From Acidobacteriota bacterium (GTDB taxonomy: Bacteria > Acidobacteriota > Blastocatellia > Pyrinomonadales > Pyrinomonadaceae), in the NCBI GenBank assembly GCA_013140875.1, contig JABFSB010000428.1, positions 1 through 8,884 of the forward strand: a stretch of 8,884 nucleotides of DNA, read 5' to 3'. Shown here in pieces: positions 1 to 6,141 of this stretch (positions are counted from its first letter, which is position 1; each line of letters begins with the position of its first letter). The notes beneath the pieces were generated by a model. It searched no databases, was not told the origin of the DNA, and saw only the letters and a program-made list of their open reading frames with translations. A program made the translations under genes and the position numbers.

Positions 1-1
1 C

Positions 2-370
2 CGCATCATCTTCACGGGTTTTGTCTTCGGCTCCGGCTACAAGACGCTGCAGCAGAACGCGTATGCTTACGTTCATGCCACCGAGGTCGGCGGCACGCAT
101 CCCGCGTTGATCGAGGCAATGGGTTACGGAAATTGCGTGCTTGCGTTAAACACGCCTGAGAATTCGGAGGTTGTCGGCGACGCGGCGTTGCTGTTTTCGG
201 ATACAGAAGACCTTTCAGCAAAACTGGAGCAGGTCGTCGGTGACGAAGCGGTTGTCGAAAAATACCGGGCCGCCGGCCAGTCGCGCGTTCGCGAAAAATA
301 TAGCTGGGACGCGATCACCGATCAATACGAGGAGCTTTTTCGGAAACTGACCGAACGGCTAGGTCGCTAA
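2..370 (+). CDS. Glycosyltransferase family 4-like protein, C-terminal part (5' end cut by window)
   Basis: The reading frame is open from the left edge to a TAA at 368-370, so only the last 122 residues are visible. They form the end of the C-terminal Rossmann domain of a GT-B glycosyltransferase. The key stretch 'TEVGGTHPALIEAMGYGN' is the nucleotide-sugar binding segment of GT4 enzymes, followed by 'NTPENSEVVGDAALLF', the usual strand-helix after it. The two glutamates are separated by nine residues rather than the seven of the classic EX7E motif. The 'VGGTHPAL-EAM' wording resembles DUF1972/Cps2T-like rhamnosyltransferases ('VGGTNPSL-EAM'), but the acceptor and sugar cannot be read from this fragment. 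It should act in the cytoplasm on a lipid-linked sugar. The next glycosyltransferase starts one base after its stop, so it belongs to the same polysaccharide operon. An internal ATG at 119-121 lies mid-domain and is not a real start. Confidence 0.85.
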   Translation, partial: RIIFTGFVFGSGYKTLQQNAYAYVHATEVGGTHPALIEAMGYGNCVLALNTPENSEVVGDAALLFSDTEDLSAKLEQVVGDEAVVEKYRAAGQSRVREKYSWDAITDQYEELFRKLTERLGR

Positions 371-371
371 G

Positions 372-1373
372 ATGAAAATATCGGTAGCGTTGTGCACGTA
401 TAATGGCGCCGCGTATCTGCAGGAGCAACTCGACAGCATTGCCGCACAGACGCGGCCGCCCGACGAGCTTGTCGCTTGCGACGACGCTTCGTCAGACGAA
501 ACGCGCCTGATATTGGAGCGGTTTTCGGCAAGCGCCGCGTTCGATGTACAGCTTTTCTTCAATTATAAGAACATAGGCTTGCTAAAAAATTTCGAGCAGG
601 CGATCGGAAAATGCTCGGGCGAAATTATTGCATTGTCCGACCAGGACGACGTTTGGCAGCCCGAGAAGCTAAGCCGGTTCGAACACATCTTCCTTGACGA
701 TCCTGATACCGGATTAGTTTTCAGCAATGCGATCGTGACGGATGAACAGCTGAAATCGACCGGATGGAAACTGTGGGACATGACGTTCAAGCGACGCGAC
801 AGAAAGAGATTTGCCGAAGGAAAGACGCTCGAGGTTCTGCTTGAATACAATGTCGTTACGGGAGCCGCGATGGCTTTTCGATCGCGTTTTCGCGACGCCG
901 TCCTGCCGTTTGCGGTACTCACGGATTTTATCCATGACGGCTGGATAAGTCTGGTTATAGCAACACGTGCAAAGCTTCGTTTTATCGACGAGCCGTTGAT
1001 CAAATACCGGCAGCATTCGCATCAACAGCTTGGGGCCGGGCTTTCGAAATGGGAGATGGCGATCAAAGAGCGGCACGGAGCTTATATTGAAAATCGTCTT
1101 CTCGCATTGAAAAGGCTCGATGAGATAGAACAAATTTTTCGCGGAAGGAACCTGCTGTCCGGCACGGACCTTTCTCCGGATCGATTGCACGTACTGATAG
1201 CTGATCGCAAAAATCACATCGCCGGCCTGATCGAACATTACAAAACCCGGGCCGCATTGCCGGACATGAGGATCAGTCGTATTCCGACCGTGCTTAGCGA
1301 AATAGTCAATGGCCGATATCATAAGTTTTCACAAGGTTTTGGCAGTGCCGCGATGGACCTGTTTAGCAAATAA
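372..1373 (+). CDS. GT2 family glycosyltransferase (rhamnosyltransferase-like)
   Basis: This 333-residue protein transfers a sugar from a nucleotide-activated donor to a growing glycan. It opens directly with the GT-A fold signature: 'ISVALCTYNGAAYLQEQLDSI' (residues 3-23), then the 'CDDASSDET' loop (36-44) that binds the nucleotide. The metal-binding DXD-type motif is 'SDQDDVW' at 89-95, a form typical of GT2 enzymes of O-antigen and capsule clusters. 'HDGW' (188-191) is a likely catalytic-base region, and 'KYRQHSHQQLGA' (211-222) matches the family's conserved 'YRQHG-N--G' block. The roughly 100-residue C-terminal extension is helical and charged, with no clear membrane segment. The ATG lies one base after the previous stop with no good Shine-Dalgarno sequence, which suggests translational coupling. 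The sugar specificity is unknown. Rhamnose is a guess from family resemblance. Confidence 0.9.
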   Translation: MKISVALCTYNGAAYLQEQLDSIAAQTRPPDELVACDDASSDETRLILERFSASAAFDVQLFFNYKNIGLLKNFEQAIGKCSGEIIALSDQDDVWQPEKLSRFEHIFLDDPDTGLVFSNAIVTDEQLKSTGWKLWDMTFKRRDRKRFAEGKTLEVLLEYNVVTGAAMAFRSRFRDAVLPFAVLTDFIHDGWISLVIATRAKLRFIDEPLIKYRQHSHQQLGAGLSKWEMAIKERHGAYIENRLLALKRLDEIEQIFRGRNLLSGTDLSPDRLHVLIADRKNHIAGLIEHYKTRAALPDMRISRIPTVLSEIVNGRYHKFSQGFGSAAMDLFSK

Positions 1374-3092
1374 ATGTCGATCCTTACAAGAACATGGAAG
1401 GCTGTCAGGACAGAAGGGCTCAACATCGTTCTGCATAAGGTCAGGCGTCGGATCAAAAAGCGGCTGGACGCGGGAACCTATCGTAAGTGGGTAGGGCAAT
1501 TCGATACGATTGCTGAAAATGAGCGAGCTGAAATGCGTGAACGCGCGGAAGCATTGACGCAAAAGCATTTAATATCCGTATTGATGCCGGTTTATAACGT
1601 TGATGAGAAATGGCTTCGCAAAGCGATAGAGTCTGTGCGGGCCCAGATTTATCCGCATTGGGAACTGTGCATTGCGGACGATAATTCGACAAAATCCCAC
1701 ATCAGGCCCGTTTTGGAAGAGTATGCGGAACTAGACAGCCGAATAAAACTTGTCTTTAGGACCGAGAACGGACATATCTCAGCGGCTTCGAATTCGGCAT
1801 TGGAACTTGTAAGCGGCGAATTCACGGCGTTGCTTGACCACGACGACGAACTGGCCGAGGACGCCTTGCTGATGGTGGCCGAAGCAATCGACCTTGATCC
1901 CGATATCGACCTTATCTACAGCGATGAGGACCTGATCAATGAAAATGGCGATCGCTATTCGCCAACCTTCAAACCGGACTGGAGCCCGGAACTTTTTTAT
2001 TCCGTGAACATTACGACTCACTTGTCTGTTTACCGCACGGATATTTTGCGTCGGATCGGTGGTTTTCGCATCGGCTATGAAGGCAGCCAGGATTACGATC
2101 TCGCGCTTCGATTCATAGAGCAGACGGATGCGAAAAACATACGTCACATACCGTCGGTGCTTTATCACTGGCGGGCAATACGCGGATCGGTCGCGTATGC
2201 TTCCGACGAAAAGCCTTATGCTCATGATCGTGCCCGCAAAGCGATCAACGATCATTTCGAAAGGATGAATGTTTCGGCCAAGTCGGTTCGCGGTTACGGA
2301 CAGCTGCACAGAACCATTTACCGATGGCGGGAGGAGCGACCGCTAGTTAGCGTAATAGTAGATTTAGAGCCCGGGAAAGAGGTACAGTTTCGCGAAAGCT
2401 TTTCGAACACGGATTATCGGCCGTACGAACTTATTTTCGCGACAGAGGGATCGACAGCAAAACCAAACCGGCGGACGCATGAAGAAGCTTCTTTTTTTTC
2501 GCGGCTGAACCGGGCGGCGGACGCTGCGTCCGGATCCGTCCTGTGTTTTCTGGACGCTTCGACGGTGATAAAGTCGGACGATTGGCTGGATGACTTGGCC
2601 GCTCTTGCCGTTCAGGAGAAAATAGGCGCGGCTGGGGCGAAGATCGTTTTTCCAGACAATTATGTAAAACACGCCGGACTGATTTTAGGGATCGGTGGAG
2701 GTGTCGGCCGGGCGCATTACGGGTTTCACAGAGACGATCCGGGCGAGTTTGTGCGGTTGCATGTGACTCAAAATTTTTCAGCGGTTTCGATCGAATGCAT
2801 GGCCGTTCGCAAGGAAGTGTTCGACGCGGTCGGTGGTTTCGATGCTGAAACTTTTCCCGATGCGCTGGCCGATGTCGATCTTTGCCTGCGGCTGCTTAAC
2901 GAATGTTACCGGAACGTATGGACACCGTGGTCGATCGTTACTCAGACGGGCAAGCCCACTGTAGCGTCGAATGAGGAAATCGAGCATTTAAGATCGAAAT
3001 GGCCCGGTTTTTTCGAAAGGGATCCATACTATAATCCGAATTTCTGTAACAAAGATGCCGAGTTCCGACTGGCAATTCCCCCGCGAAAGTGA
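1374..3092 (+). CDS. Two-domain GT2 glycosyltransferase with a degenerate second domain
   Basis: The protein has 572 residues in three parts. Residues 1-65 are a basic then acidic helical leader. Residues 67-300 are an intact GT2 domain: 'ISVLMPVYNVDEKWLRKAIESV', the 'IADDNST' nucleotide loop (100-106), the metal-binding 'LDHDDE' (154-159), and 'EGSQDYDLALR' (236-246), which includes the probable catalytic base. Residues 321-530 form a second GT2-like domain. It keeps 'DVDLCLRL' (500-507) and 'AGAKIVFPD', but the first strand reads 'PLVSVIVDLEPGKEV' without the usual P-T-N block, the nucleotide loop is 'FATEGS', and the DXD position is 'FLDAST'. This suggests one active and one structural or altered site. 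Paired GT2 domains are common in O-antigen and capsule clusters. The ATG directly abuts the previous TAA, and the 3' end overlaps the next gene by four bases. The substrate is not predictable. Confidence 0.9.
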   Translation: MSILTRTWKAVRTEGLNIVLHKVRRRIKKRLDAGTYRKWVGQFDTIAENERAEMRERAEALTQKHLISVLMPVYNVDEKWLRKAIESVRAQIYPHWELCIADDNSTKSHIRPVLEEYAELDSRIKLVFRTENGHISAASNSALELVSGEFTALLDHDDELAEDALLMVAEAIDLDPDIDLIYSDEDLINENGDRYSPTFKPDWSPELFYSVNITTHLSVYRTDILRRIGGFRIGYEGSQDYDLALRFIEQTDAKNIRHIPSVLYHWRAIRGSVAYASDEKPYAHDRARKAINDHFERMNVSAKSVRGYGQLHRTIYRWREERPLVSVIVDLEPGKEVQFRESFSNTDYRPYELIFATEGSTAKPNRRTHEEASFFSRLNRAADAASGSVLCFLDASTVIKSDDWLDDLAALAVQEKIGAAGAKIVFPDNYVKHAGLILGIGGGVGRAHYGFHRDDPGEFVRLHVTQNFSAVSIECMAVRKEVFDAVGGFDAETFPDALADVDLCLRLLNECYRNVWTPWSIVTQTGKPTVASNEEIEHLRSKWPGFFERDPYYNPNFCNKDAEFRLAIPPRK

Positions 3093-4651
3093 AAGTAGAG
3101 AGATCAGTTACGAAAAATAACATTGCCAAAACGCTTCCGGCGCAAAAGCGTGTACCGGCGTGGGTCATGCCTGCCGTCATCCTCGGCGTTATCGCCGTCG
3201 ATACTTTTGCAGCCGCATTCAGCTTTTTGTTCGCCTTCACTGTGCGCGAGGGTGACCCGATATTTTCGTCGACCGCGTGGGCGTGGTCAAAGGATTTTGT
3301 TCCCTATGCGGGCATTATCTATTTTGCAATCCCGATCCGAATCGCAATGCTTTGGTATCAGCGTGCTTACCGCTTCTCAGGAGCTTTTTCTTATACTCAG
3401 GAGGCAACAAAAGTATTCAAGGCCGCCGCGGTTGGCTCGCTTCTTGTGGTGGCCTGGGCGTTTTTGTTTCGGGGCGGATTTGCTTTTCGCGAATTCTCCT
3501 ACGCGCGCGGAGTTTTTGTTTTGGACTTTCTGATCGCGTTTGTTCTGCTGGGCGTTCTGCATCTGGGACTTCGATTCATTCAATCGCGATTCCGCATGCG
3601 AGGGATTAATCTGTTGCCGACGCTGATCGTAGGAACAAACGCCGAGGCCGGTCAGACGATAAAACAGCTTGGCGAACGGAGGCAGTTGGGCTATCGAGTG
3701 ATCGGCGCGGTCGATAGCTGCGGAGCCTCCGACAAAGATTTGAGGGTTTTCGTGGCCGAAACTTCAGTTCCGATTGTCGGCAAGATCGACGATCTGGCCG
3801 ATCTGATTCGCGACCTCGAAATACAGGAAGTCATTATCACGGACAACACGGTCGCCAGTGAACATCTTTTCGAATCGATGCTCCAGATCGGGCGCAGCCA
3901 GCGGGTCGAATTTCGTTTTGCCCCAAGCCTCTTTAACCTTCTGCCGCAGAAAACCAGTGTCGAACAGATCGGAGTTCTGCCCATGGTCCGTTTGTTTCGC
4001 GAACCGCTTTCGGACGTGCAGCGGTTTATAAAACGGGCTTCGGATATCGTAATTTCTACAATTGCAATCGTTTTGCTGGCTCCGGTTTGGCTGGCCGTTT
4101 CGATATTGATAAAACTGGATTCAAGCGGCCCGATATTTTTCCGGCAGGAGCGCGTCGGGATGGACGGGCGAGTTTTCCTTTGTTACAAATTTCGCACGAT
4201 GGCCGCGAACGCCGATGAACAGCTCCACCGCGAAGCTTATCAAAAAAACATCGGCGGCGAGTCCGACGCGAACGCGGGCAATGTGACGAAACCTGTGTTC
4301 GGGAAGGTGAAGGACGATCCGCGAATTACCAAGTTCGGACGGCGGCTGCGCAGATCGAGTCTGGACGAGTTGCCTCAGCTACTGAACGTCCTGAAAGGCG
4401 ACATGAGCGTTGCGGGGCCGCGGCCGCCGATCCCTTATGAGGTTGAGGAATATGATATTTGGCACCGCAAACGTCTGGATATGAAGCCGGGCATAACCGG
4501 TCTTTGGCAGGTGTCGGGCCGCAATCGGCTGACCTTTGAAGAGATGGTGCGGATCGATCTTTTTTACATTGAGAATTGGTCCTTGTGGCTGGACCTGAAA
4601 ATAATTTTGCTTACGCTGCCCGCGGTTCTGCGGGATGACGGAGCGAAGTGA
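3089..4651 (+). CDS. Exopolysaccharide initiating polyprenyl-phosphate sugar-1-phosphate transferase (WbaP/WcaJ-like)
   Basis: This 520-residue membrane enzyme should load the first sugar phosphate from a UDP-sugar onto undecaprenyl phosphate, starting assembly of the repeat unit. Hydrophobic segments lie near residues 27-52, 73-90, 112-128 and 142-163. Next comes a cytoplasmic Rossmann-like domain (about 175-300, beginning 'LPTLIVGTNAEAGQTI'). The catalytic bacterial sugar transferase domain (about 312-515) starts with a membrane-dipping helix (318-343). Its motifs are 'GPIFFRQERVG', 'YKFRTM' (366-371), 'DPRITKFGRRLRRSSLDELPQLLNVLKGDMSVAGPRPP' in sections between 410 and 447, and 'MKPGITGLWQVSGR' (465-478). 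Length and order fit the long PssY/WbaP/WcaJ class rather than the short PglC form. The GTG start shares GTGA with the previous stop. The next in-frame ATG is at residue 27, inside the first helix, so GTG is preferred. Whether the sugar is glucose, galactose or another is unknown. Confidence 0.93.
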   Translation: MKVERSVTKNNIAKTLPAQKRVPAWVMPAVILGVIAVDTFAAAFSFLFAFTVREGDPIFSSTAWAWSKDFVPYAGIIYFAIPIRIAMLWYQRAYRFSGAFSYTQEATKVFKAAAVGSLLVVAWAFLFRGGFAFREFSYARGVFVLDFLIAFVLLGVLHLGLRFIQSRFRMRGINLLPTLIVGTNAEAGQTIKQLGERRQLGYRVIGAVDSCGASDKDLRVFVAETSVPIVGKIDDLADLIRDLEIQEVIITDNTVASEHLFESMLQIGRSQRVEFRFAPSLFNLLPQKTSVEQIGVLPMVRLFREPLSDVQRFIKRASDIVISTIAIVLLAPVWLAVSILIKLDSSGPIFFRQERVGMDGRVFLCYKFRTMAANADEQLHREAYQKNIGGESDANAGNVTKPVFGKVKDDPRITKFGRRLRRSSLDELPQLLNVLKGDMSVAGPRPPIPYEVEEYDIWHRKRLDMKPGITGLWQVSGRNRLTFEEMVRIDLFYIENWSLWLDLKIILLTLPAVLRDDGAK

Positions 4652-5523
4652 TGCCGATGAGCGATCTGGCTGAGCTGATCAAAACCGGCGCAGAAACACT
4701 TAAGGCCGCCGGCATTCCCGAACCCGGTCGCGAGGCGGCTTCGCTGCTGGCATTTGCGATCTGCAAGGATAGGACGTTCCTGATCGCACACCCGGAAAAC
4801 GTGCCCGATAAAGCCGCATCGGACCGCTATCTGAAATTCATCGACCGGCGCGCGGGCCGCGAACCGTTTCACTATATTGTCGGAACAAAGGAATTTTTCG
4901 GACTCGATTTCAAAGTGTCGCCCGCCGTTCTGATACCCCGGCCCGAGACGGAAATGCTGGTCGAGCAGGCCGTTGATTTTCTGGCCGGCCGGATGGGCGC
5001 TGTTTTTTGCGAGGTAGGCGTGGGTTCGGGCTGCATTTCTATTTCCGTGCTTATTCATTCCCCTCACGCGAACGCCGTTGGCCTGGAAATATCCGACTCG
5101 GCAATTGTGATAGCCAGGGAAAATACTTCTATCCATGGCGTTGAAGATCGGCTGGATGTTCGGAAATCGGACCTTTTTGCTTCGCTGATAGAGAAGGAAA
5201 GGTTCGACCTAATAGTTTCAAACCCGCCCTATATTTCAATTGCCGATTTTGCCCGTCTCGAACCTGACGTGAGGGAATTTGAACCTCAAACGGCGTTAAC
5301 GGATCAGGGCGACGGCCTGTCCGTTATCCGCCGAATGGTGAAAAATGCGCCTGGTTATCTAAAAGAAGACGGTCTTCTGATCATTGAGATCGGATATGAT
5401 CAGGCGGATGAAGTTGTCGATCTTCTCAACGGCGGGCCGTGGAAGGACGTAGCCGCCCGAGCGGATTTTCAGGGCATCCGGCGAACGGTTTCGGCCGTCT
5501 TCGATAAAATGAAACATTGGTAA
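4651..5523 (+). CDS. prmC: Peptide chain release factor N5-glutamine methyltransferase PrmC (HemK)
   Basis: PrmC uses S-adenosylmethionine to methylate the glutamine of the GGQ motif in release factors 1 and 2, which speeds peptide release in the cytoplasm. The 290-residue protein has the usual length. An N-terminal helical release-factor binding domain (1-85) includes 'GREPFHYIVGTKEFFG'. Then come 'LIPRPETEMLVEQ' (94-106), the SAM-binding loop 'EVGVGSGCISIS' (121-132), and the catalytic 'NPPY' (191-194). 'GDGL' and the terminal 'FQGIRRTVSAVF' match the family. I chose the ATG at 4651, which overlaps the previous TGA by one base and sits 7 nt after a GGAG (4640-4643). The GTG at 4648 would leave only 4 nt and add one residue. 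The gene ends the polysaccharide operon. No prfA is visible, although prmC often lies beside it in other bacteria. Confidence 0.95.
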   Translation: MPMSDLAELIKTGAETLKAAGIPEPGREAASLLAFAICKDRTFLIAHPENVPDKAASDRYLKFIDRRAGREPFHYIVGTKEFFGLDFKVSPAVLIPRPETEMLVEQAVDFLAGRMGAVFCEVGVGSGCISISVLIHSPHANAVGLEISDSAIVIARENTSIHGVEDRLDVRKSDLFASLIEKERFDLIVSNPPYISIADFARLEPDVREFEPQTALTDQGDGLSVIRRMVKNAPGYLKEDGLLIIEIGYDQADEVVDLLNGGPWKDVAARADFQGIRRTVSAVFDKMKHW

Positions 5524-5560
5524 CACCAATTCGTACATAATTACAGCGGTCAAAAGAAAC

Positions 5561-5590
5561 TTGCCTTTAGTAAACGATTGGAGTTACTAT
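5561..5590 (+). promoter_or_regulatory. Candidate sigma70-type promoter for the small membrane protein
   Basis: TTGCCT (5561-5566) and TACTAT (5585-5590) are 18 bases apart and each matches four of six consensus positions. Transcription would start near 5597, leaving a leader of roughly 137 nt before the small gene. The match is modest, and read-through from prmC is also possible because no clear terminator follows prmC. Confidence 0.4.
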
Positions 5591-5631
5591 AAGCGCGTTT
5601 CAGAAATGACAGTTTGAAAAGCTTAAGGGGT

Positions 5632-5727
5632 AGGTTCTCGGCGCCTTTGTTTTGAAAACAGGCGGCAGGGCGCGTTGGCACCTCTAAACTTAGTAAGTTC
5701 GAACCTTTTTCTCGACAATCGGAGGTG
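5632..5727 (+). promoter_or_regulatory. Structured leader with possible attenuator and anti-Shine-Dalgarno segment
   Basis: Several complementary segments lie just before the small gene. AGGTTC (5632-5637) pairs with GAACCT (5701-5706), enclosing the rest, and the pair is followed by a run of five T's (5706-5710). Inside it, CGCC (5642-5645) pairs with GGCG (5661-5664) around a TGTTTTGAAAACA core. As an alternative, GCGCC pairs with a GGCGC further on. AACTT/AAGTT (5687-5691 / 5695-5699) forms a small hairpin. CACCTC (5679-5684) is exactly complementary to GAGGTG (5722-5727), which contains the gene's ribosome-binding site. These pairings are read by eye. I recognise no known riboswitch class. 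Confidence 0.35.
5721..5725 (+). promoter_or_regulatory. Ribosome-binding site of the small membrane protein
   Basis: GGAGG lies 8 nt before the GTG at 5734 and is among the strongest Shine-Dalgarno sequences in the window. It decides the start in favour of 5734 over the GTG at 5725. It is also the target of the complementary segment at 5679-5684. Confidence 0.7.
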
Positions 5728-5733
5728 ATTTTT

Positions 5734-5934
5734 GTGAAGGGTGCGCTTAATGGTTTATTGGCTTTGGTCTCTTTAATTCTCGCGGCGGGATCGTTTTATC
5801 TGTATAAAACAGGCGAAGGTAAAGGAATTTATCTGGTCGGACTTATCGTTTTCGCTGTTCTGCTTGTTCTATTCGGTGCGATGTTCTTGTCCGGCAGAGT
5901 TAACAAGACGGAAGAGATCCATATAACGGAGTAA
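5734..5934 (+). CDS. Small two-helix membrane protein, function unknown
   Basis: This 66-residue protein starts 'VKGALNGLLALVSLILAAGSFYLYKTGEGKG', continues with a second hydrophobic stretch 'IYLVGLIVFAVLLVLFGAMFLSG', and ends in a charged tail 'RVNKTEEIHITE'. It therefore has two predicted transmembrane helices (about 5-24 and 31-53) joined by a short basic, Gly-containing turn. I do not recognise the family. It lacks the features of small multidrug transporters, which have four helices, and it has no cysteines or obvious catalytic residues. The GTG at 5734 is chosen because a strong GGAGG (5721-5725) lies 8 nt upstream. An in-frame GTG at 5725 overlaps that site and would add three residues. 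It stands alone between two intergenic regions of about 200 bases, with its own candidate promoter and a leader that could hide its ribosome-binding site. Coding potential is supported by the clean SD and membrane-like composition. Confidence 0.7.
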   Translation: MKGALNGLLALVSLILAAGSFYLYKTGEGKGIYLVGLIVFAVLLVLFGAMFLSGRVNKTEEIHITE

Positions 5935-5955
5935 TTTTTTGCAGGTGCCTTGCGG

Positions 5956-5970
5956 GCGGGATCGTTCCGC
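5956..5970 (+). other. Small GC-rich hairpin after the membrane-protein gene
   Basis: GCGGGA and TTCCGC form a six-pair stem (one G-T pair) around a TCG loop. A TTTT run follows at 5977-5980, six bases past the stem. It could be a weak terminator, but the distance to the T-run makes that doubtful. The stem is embedded in a direct repeat of GCGGGCGG (5952-5959 and 5969-5976). Confidence 0.3.
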
Positions 5971-5985
5971 GGGCGGTTTTAGAAA

Positions 5986-6032
5986 ATGAACCGGACCGAG
6001 TGACGGCTTTGCCGGGCACGGGTCCGGTTCAT
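5986..6032. repeat. Perfect 12-bp inverted repeat, long hairpin
   Basis: ATGAACCGGACC (5986-5997) is exactly mirrored by GGTCCGGTTCAT (6021-6032) with 23 bases between. The loop can pair further: GTG/CAC (6000-6002 / 6017-6019) and CGGC/GCCG (6004-6007 / 6011-6014) around TTT. No T-run follows on the + strand, but on the - strand the stem is followed at once by TTTTCT, like an intrinsic terminator. It may be a transcript end or stabiliser, or one copy of a dispersed palindromic repeat. No second copy of it appears in this window. Confidence 0.65.
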
Positions 6033-6058
6033 GTCGTATTGACGGCACGCAACGCGGT

Positions 6059-6074
6059 TTGCGGCTGGCCGCAA
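6059..6074. repeat. Short perfect hairpin upstream of the nfu promoter
   Basis: TTGCGG and CCGCAA form six perfect pairs around the loop CTGG, 9 bases before the -35 element of the next promoter. It could be the base of a terminator for upstream transcription or an operator half-site. No T-run follows it. Confidence 0.4.
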
Positions 6075-6083
6075 GGGCTAATG

Positions 6084-6112
6084 TTGACAAAAATGTAAGG
6101 ATTAGCAATGAT
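6084..6112 (+). promoter_or_regulatory. Sigma70-type promoter of the Nfu gene
   Basis: A perfect -35 TTGACA (6084-6089) is followed after 17 bases by AATGAT (6107-6112), which matches four of six -10 positions. Transcription would start near 6119, giving a leader of only about 23 nt before the ATG at 6142. A direct repeat of GATTAG (6100-6105 and 6110-6115, ten bases apart) spans the -10 region and could be a regulator site, though this is speculative. Confidence 0.6.
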
Positions 6113-6141
6113 TAGAGTTTGGAGTTGTCGAACGGATAGGA

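Noticed and set aside
714..1322. 202-residue open frame on the - strand
   Set aside because: It lies wholly inside a strong GT2 gene, its product has no recognisable motif, and it is explained by codon bias of the sense gene.
1779..2309. 176-residue open frame on the - strand
   Set aside because: It is antisense to the intact GT2 domain with DHDDE and SQDYDL motifs, and its product is not protein-like in domain terms.
4564..5136. 190-residue open frame on the - strand across the transferase/prmC junction
   Set aside because: Both overlapping + strand genes are unambiguous, and there is no ribosome-binding site or motif to support the antisense frame.
5524..5560. Terminator directly after prmC
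   Set aside because: No stem followed by a T-run is visible in this stretch, so read-through into the next gene cannot be excluded.
5632..5710. Known riboswitch, tmRNA or SRP RNA in the leader
   Set aside because: The GGTTC/TCGAACC resemblance to a T-arm and the GGGGTAG resemblance to yybP-ykoY do not extend to the other conserved elements. There is no SRP tetraloop and no acceptor stem.
5725..5934. Earlier GTG start (5725) for the small membrane protein
   Set aside because: It overlaps the GGAGG ribosome-binding site. The GTG at 5734 has ideal 8-nt spacing.
5986..6032. Transposon end or MITE
   Set aside because: No target-site duplication or transposase is seen, and the arms are too close together. 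It is kept only as an inverted repeat.
5869..6108. 79-residue open frame on the - strand over the inverted repeat
   Set aside because: It overlaps the end of the small membrane gene and runs through hairpin sequence. Its product, rich in Pro, Arg and Lys, has no recognisable fold and there is no convincing start site.
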